From CAZZBK01 sp964652155 (GTDB lineage Bacteria > Planctomycetota > Planctomycetia > Pirellulales > PNKZ01), in the NCBI GenBank assembly GCA_964652155.1, contig CAZZBK010000183.1, forward strand, positions 1 through 10,266: DNA of 10,266 nt, read 5' to 3'. Under the pieces are notes generated by a model. That model was not told the origin of the DNA, made no database searches, and worked only from the letters and a program-made list of their open reading frames with translations. This document shows, in pieces, positions 6,283-10,266 of this stretch. How positions within the stretch are numbered: position 1 is the stretch's first letter; every line of letters starts with the position of its first letter. The position numbers and the translations under genes are program-made.

Positions 6283-7851
6283 TTATGAGTTGTTTCGCAA
6301 TTGGGCGAACAACTGACGGTACTCGCGGCGACGCACGACCGGGTTCACCTTGATATTCGCGCTGCGGACGTCTCCCTCGTCCTCTTCGACGATCATCAGC
6401 TCGTCGTTATTCGCAACGAGCGACGGGGCCGGTTCCAGGTTGATCGCGCTGGGCTCGAAGTGAAACGGCGTGGGCATCGCCGTCTGCAATGTCGCCTCGG
6501 AGCCAAACCACACGTTGGCCACGTTCTCGGTCGCGACCGTCGAGACCCAGTGATCTTCGGGCAGCACGGGATCGTCGGCCGGCGAGGTGTCGAGAGGCAT
6601 GTCCAATGTGCCCCCGAGCGCCTGTGGGGAAAGCGCGGAAGCGAACGCCGGCAGCTCGACCGGTTCCGGGGCGGGGCCCACCGCTGGACGCAATTGCGCG
6701 GCAAACGCATTCTCGGTCCACGTCACCTGCGGCCGCATCCGCAAGTGCTCGTCGATCGTCTTGAACGGGTTCACGATCACTTCTTCCTCGGCGAATGATT
6801 CGGCGAACGGGTCATTCGATTCGACGACCCGCATTTCAATTTGATTCGTCGAGTTCGAGACAGGCATGTACTCCGAGCCGTCGATGAGAGGTAGCTGCTC
6901 GGCAGCAATCCGCAACGACATCGGCTCGTCCGTCGACTCGATCAGTTCGGCGTCGTCTTCGTCGCTGAGCACACCAAATTCAATCACGGAATGCGCGTCC
7001 TCGGCAACTTGTGTCGGAGGCAGATCATCGTTCCACGGCGTGGGGAGTTGCTGAAGGTCGGCCCAAGCCTCTTCGATCCCGGTTGCATCGATCCGTGATT
7101 GGCCTCCGGCGTAGGCCAAGACCAGCGCGTGGTCGCAGACCTGATTGATGACGCGACCGATACCGTCGGTGGCTCGATAGATGGCGTCGAGGGCGTCGGT
7201 GGTGAAAATCTCGTCGGGGTTACCGCCGCTGGCGGTCAATTGAGCGCGAACATAGGCGATCGTTTCGCTGCGATCGAACGACTCGAGGTAGCAGCGGGTC
7301 GTGATCCGCTGTGCAAACGCCGCCAGCTTGCCGCTCGCGAGCCGCTCTTCGAGGCTCGGCGCGCCAGCCAGGGCCAGTCGCACGCGCGGCTGGTTTTGAC
7401 GAACCAGGTTATTGATCATCCGCAACTCTTCGATCAGCCGCAGCGGCAGCGTGTGCGCCTCGTCGACCAACAGCACAAGCCCGTTGGGGCACTTGGGGCC
7501 GGGGGCCAAATGATCGAGCAGCGACAGACGGAGCTCCCCTTCTTCCATCCCGCGATACGGGAGCCCCAGCTCAAACAGAATGGCTTGCAGCAGCACGCGC
7601 CGCGTGGCGAGGTGCCCACTCGTGAGCAGCGCGACGTCGAACTGGTCGCGGAGTTGCTCGGCCAACACTTGCAGCAACAATGTTTTGCCCGTGCCCGACG
7701 GGCCCACCAGCAGACCAATGCCCTCGGCGCGCTCAAGGCACCGCATGAGCGCGAGTCGCGCGGTTTCAATCGTACGGCCGGGAAAATAGAGGGCCGGCGA
7801 TACGGCGGGCGGGAAGGGGCGTTGTTGCAAATGAAAAAATGTCTCGTACAT
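6283..7851 (-). CDS. ExeA/MshM-like AAA ATPase with long acidic C-terminal tail
   Basis: Start ATG 7851 is chosen because AGGA lies 7 nt upstream and the protein then begins with the family N-terminus MYETFFHLQQRPF. The 522 residues split in two. Residues 1-270 form the ATPase: Walker A GPSGTGKT (50-57), Walker B LVLLVDEAH (125-133), sensor-like LALAGAPSL (159-167), an arginine pair RITTR (182-186) and the C-terminal helical motif GIGRVINQV (230-238). This architecture is shared by ExeA/GspA (type II secretion), MshM (pili) and the ATPase of exosortase-linked exopolysaccharide loci. Residues ~271-522 are low in structure, rich in Asp, Glu and Pro, with an acidic patch near the end (VEEDEGD) and a basic close (RRREYRQLFAQLR). 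There is no membrane helix or peptidoglycan-binding domain, which ExeA itself has. Its neighbours, a Wzz-shaped protein and a kinase-like protein, favour a role in envelope polysaccharide over type II secretion. Confidence 0.88.
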   Translation of the reverse strand: MYETFFHLQQRPFPPAVSPALYFPGRTIETARLALMRCLERAEGIGLLVGPSGTGKTLLLQVLAEQLRDQFDVALLTSGHLATRRVLLQAILFELGLPYRGMEEGELRLSLLDHLAPGPKCPNGLVLLVDEAHTLPLRLIEELRMINNLVRQNQPRVRLALAGAPSLEERLASGKLAAFAQRITTRCYLESFDRSETIAYVRAQLTASGGNPDEIFTTDALDAIYRATDGIGRVINQVCDHALVLAYAGGQSRIDATGIEEAWADLQQLPTPWNDDLPPTQVAEDAHSVIEFGVLSDEDDAELIESTDEPMSLRIAAEQLPLIDGSEYMPVSNSTNQIEMRVVESNDPFAESFAEEEVIVNPFKTIDEHLRMRPQVTWTENAFAAQLRPAVGPAPEPVELPAFASALSPQALGGTLDMPLDTSPADDPVLPEDHWVSTVATENVANVWFGSEATLQTAMPTPFHFEPSAINLEPAPSLVANNDELMIVEEDEGDVRSANIKVNPVVRRREYRQLFAQLRNNS

Positions 7852-8013
7852 GAGCCAATCCTGGAAGGGAACAGACGTGACGGATCTTGCTGAGCGGCGT
7901 CTCGATGTCAGCCACGGTCGCGCCTGACACCGTGGGCTCACACAGTCATTCCTTCGGTCGAAACGGTTCGGTGTCTGTAGCTCTTTGCTGGGGTGAACGA
8001 GTGTGCGGGAGAA
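7852..8013 (-). other. 162-nt spacer within the three-gene unit, with a hairpin
   Basis: The spacer between the Wzz-shaped gene and the ATPase gene is longer than expected inside an operon. It contains a perfect 7-bp inverted repeat, CCACGGT (7912-7918) and ACCGTGG (7929-7935), with a 10-nt loop. No T-tract follows on the minus strand, so it is not a classical terminator. No convincing internal promoter was found. It could be an RNA processing or attenuation site. Confidence 0.4.
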
Positions 8014-8697
8014 TCAGCTTTGGCGGCGGACGCGGCCCACGATTGGAATCTGCGGCTCGCTGCTCACCAAAGCGGCCGGAGGAGAGCTGGTCGTGTTCGC
8101 TGAGGCGACCGAGGTGCTAGCGAGATGCCGCGGCCGCGTCAGCGCCACGATCAACGCCCCCACCGACACGCTGAGTGCCGCGGCGATGATGGCCGCGAAA
8201 TGAGACCATGACAAAAATGGGACGACCGGCACGATCGCCGGATCAAAGCGCATCAGCGTGACCGCGCCTTTCGTGCTCGGGCCCGCCGAGCCGTCGAGCG
8301 CGAGCACTCCTTCCATCGCCAAATGATTTAAGATCGTCGCCGACGTGCTGGCATCGAACGGGAGCGGAGCCTCGAAGCCCAGCATCAGCGCGAAGACCTG
8401 GTCGTCCTGATACGCTCGATCGGCGGCAATCTGTAAATCGCGGCGGAGGGAAAAAGCCAACGCCTCATCGCGCATCGAGCCGGGCAATTGGGCAGCCAGG
8501 TTGGCGGTCGTTTCTCGGCGCAGGAGCTGACGAAGTACATCGTCGGCCTTGAGCGACACGAGCCCCGCGGCCCGAAACTCAACGCGCACAAACAGATCGT
8601 CCTCGGGAACGTTTGTCCGTACGGCGATCAACGCCGCGGAACCGAGCCCTCCCAGGGCAATCAACAGACCACAAATCGCCAATCGAACCGAAGACAA
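8014..8697 (-). CDS. two-membrane-segment protein, chain-length-determinant (Wzz)-like topology
   Basis: A 227-residue product is started at TTG 8697; an in-frame TGA lies five codons upstream, no in-frame ATG precedes the first helix, and GAGG sits 10 nt upstream. TTG 8682 is an alternative start. Residues 5-27 form an N-terminal membrane segment. Residues ~30-160 are a soluble, probably periplasmic, part rich in Arg, Asp and Leu. Residues ~165-187 form a second membrane segment preceded by PVVPFLSWSHF, and a Ser/Ala/Pro-rich cytoplasmic tail ends in VRRQS. Two flanking helices with a proline-rich motif before the second is the layout of Wzz/PCP proteins that set polysaccharide chain length. 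Here the periplasmic part is far shorter than usual (~130 residues) and lacks an evident long coiled coil. Assignment rests on topology and neighbours; no diagnostic motif was seen. It is divergent from trpF. Confidence 0.72.
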   Translation of the reverse strand: MSSVRLAICGLLIALGGLGSAALIAVRTNVPEDDLFVRVEFRAAGLVSLKADDVLRQLLRRETTANLAAQLPGSMRDEALAFSLRRDLQIAADRAYQDDQVFALMLGFEAPLPFDASTSATILNHLAMEGVLALDGSAGPSTKGAVTLMRFDPAIVPVVPFLSWSHFAAIIAAALSVSVGALIVALTRPRHLASTSVASANTTSSPPAALVSSEPQIPIVGRVRRQS

Positions 8698-8789
8698 GGA
8701 GATTGCGCCTCAATCGAGCATGAACCGACGGTAAAATGACACGGATCGCTGTAATTGTCATCGGCAGCATCGACGGAGCGGCTCAAGTG

Positions 8790-8817
8790 TTGATTTAATG
8801 AAATGCACTGCTAGCAT
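8790..8817 (+). promoter_or_regulatory. possible trpF promoter
   Basis: TTGATT (8790-8795) and TAGCAT (8812-8817) are spaced 16 nt apart, each matching four of six sigma70 consensus bases, and end about 60 nt before the trpF start. This is the most plausible pair in the 179-nt divergent spacer (8698-8876), but the match is weak. No tryptophan leader peptide or attenuator was seen. Confidence 0.25.
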
Positions 8818-8876
8818 TCCGCTGGTGGCGTCATGCGACTTCGACGAGCGACCGTCTTCCAGAGATCAGGCATCCC

Positions 8877-9548
8877 ATGTTTCAGATCAAAATATGCGGC
8901 GTGACCACCGTCGCCGATGCGCTCGATGCGGTCGCAGCGGGAGCCGATGCGATCGGGCTCAACTTCGCCGCGCGCAGCCCACGCTGCATCACGATCGAGC
9001 AGGCGCGGCTGATCGCGGCGTCGCTACCCGCTCAGGTTGTTAAGGTGGGCGTGTTCGTGGATACCATCAAGGCGACCGTGCTCGAGATCGCCGAGGCCGT
9101 CGGCTTGAATATGATTCAGCTGCATGGCGACGAAGGGCCCGAGCGGGTCAACGAGCTGGCCCCGCACAGCGTCGTGAGGGCATTGCGGTGCGGAACTGCG
9201 GGCATCGCCCCAATGGTTCAATTTCTGTCGGAGTGTCGCGCGGCGGGGCGGCTGCCCGACGCCGTGCTGCTCGACGCCGCGGTGGGACAACAGTTTGGTG
9301 GCACCGGAGCCATCGCGGATTGGCAGGTGGCGAGGGCATACGCTCAGTTACGGGACGTTCCACCGCTGATATTGGCCGGGGGGCTCACGAGCGAAAACGT
9401 CGCCGCGGCGATCGCGGCCGTGGGCCCCGCCGCGGTCGACACGGCCAGCGGAGTCGAGTCGAGCCCGGGCCGAAAAGACCCGGCCAAGTTGCGAGCCTTT
9501 GTGCAAGCCGCCCGGGAGGCGTTTACCCAGCTAGCGCTAGCACGCTGA
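8877..9548 (+). CDS. trpF: phosphoribosylanthranilate isomerase
   Basis: The product is a 223-residue single-domain TIM barrel of normal family length. ATG 8877 is preceded by AGG with 7-nt spacing and gives the canonical N-terminus. All family motifs are present: KICG (5-8) with catalytic Cys7, GLNF (27-30), QLHGDE (81-86), catalytic Asp133 in VLLDAA, the phosphate-binding GGTG (141-144), LAGGL (166-170) and VDTASGVE (187-194). The enzyme converts N-(5-phosphoribosyl)anthranilate to CdRP, the third step of tryptophan synthesis from chorismate, in the cytoplasm. No other trp gene lies in the window, so trpF stands apart from a trp operon, as is common in this phylum. The stop is followed three bases later by the ahcY promoter. 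A 12-bp palindrome GCTAGCGCTAGC (9530-9541) lies in its last codons. Confidence 0.97.
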   Translation: MFQIKICGVTTVADALDAVAAGADAIGLNFAARSPRCITIEQARLIAASLPAQVVKVGVFVDTIKATVLEIAEAVGLNMIQLHGDEGPERVNELAPHSVVRALRCGTAGIAPMVQFLSECRAAGRLPDAVLLDAAVGQQFGGTGAIADWQVARAYAQLRDVPPLILAGGLTSENVAAAIAAVGPAAVDTASGVESSPGRKDPAKLRAFVQAAREAFTQLALAR

Positions 9549-9550
9549 CC

Positions 9551-9579
9551 TTGTCAGAGTGGGTCGGCGGCGCTATCAT
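9551..9579 (+). promoter_or_regulatory. sigma70-type promoter of ahcY
   Basis: TTGTCA (9551-9556) and TATCAT (9574-9579) are 17 nt apart, and each matches five of six consensus bases. This is the best promoter in the window. Transcription would start near 9586, giving a leader of about 80 nt before ahcY. It begins just two bases after the trpF stop codon, so ahcY has its own start of transcription. Confidence 0.65.
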
Positions 9580-9605
9580 CATGGCTTACGGACGATTCAA
9601 GCATC

Positions 9606-9627
9606 CGCAGGACAGGCTGTTCCTGCG
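9606..9627 (+). promoter_or_regulatory. hairpin in the ahcY leader
   Basis: CGCAGGA (9606-9612) and TCCTGCG (9621-9627) form a perfect 7-bp stem with an 8-nt loop inside the predicted leader. No T-tract follows. The leader does not show the conserved core of known SAH or SAM riboswitches by eye, so any regulatory role is open. The ribosome binding site AGGAG (9652-9656) lies 25 nt downstream of the stem. Confidence 0.5.
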
Positions 9628-9664
9628 CGACCCCCTCTCACTAGCGTTCTCAGGAGACTCTCGC

Positions 9665-10266
<602 letters not shown>

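Noticed and set aside
7852..7941. 30-residue N-terminal extension of the ATPase
   Set aside because: The family N-terminus MYETFF begins at 7851 with a good Shine-Dalgarno; the extension is Arg/Ser-rich and has no family counterpart.
9586..9664. SAH or SAM riboswitch before ahcY
   Set aside because: The conserved core sequences of known classes were not seen by eye; only a simple hairpin is supported.

Overview
The window looks like a chromosomal piece of a planctomycete, most likely from the Pirellulales. Evidence: a Tat-exported DUF1501 protein, a secreted planctomycete-style alpha/beta hydrolase, high GC, weak or absent Shine-Dalgarno sites, and an ExeA-like ATPase with a very long tail. 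This taxonomy is inferred from gene content only. A 100-N scaffold gap (3431-3530) shows that the source is a draft assembly.

Layout. Positions 1-3266 hold two minus-strand genes that probably form one transcription unit: a DUF1501 protein (3266-1764), then a signal-peptide-bearing alpha/beta hydrolase of the acetyl-xylan-esterase-like type (1690 to beyond base 1). The hydrolase has no stop codon in the window. Positions 3267-3603 are intergenic: a candidate DUF1501 promoter with an inverted repeat over its -10, the N gap, and the same 13-nt sequence on both sides of the gap. A minus-strand family 2 glycosyltransferase of the polyprenol-phosphate-mannose-synthase type (4335-3604) diverges from a plus-strand MFS transporter (4438-5694). 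They share a 102-nt spacer with a perfect TATAAT.

Positions 5700-8697 hold three minus-strand genes in the order 8697->8014, 7851->6283, 6254->5700: a short two-membrane-segment protein shaped like a polysaccharide chain-length determinant (Wzz), an ExeA/MshM-like AAA ATPase with a ~250-residue mostly acidic tail, and a small protein that resembles the tyrosine-kinase (CpsD/BY-kinase) fold but has lost its Walker A. The same three kinds of component occur in exosortase-linked exopolysaccharide loci, so this may be a reduced envelope-polysaccharide control module. It is the most interesting part of the window.

The right end carries two plus-strand housekeeping genes: trpF (8877-9548, tryptophan synthesis) and the first 200 codons of ahcY (9665 to the window end, S-adenosylhomocysteine hydrolase). 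ahcY has a good sigma70-type promoter just after the trpF stop and a leader hairpin. No tRNA, rRNA, CRISPR array, insertion sequence or phage gene was recognised.
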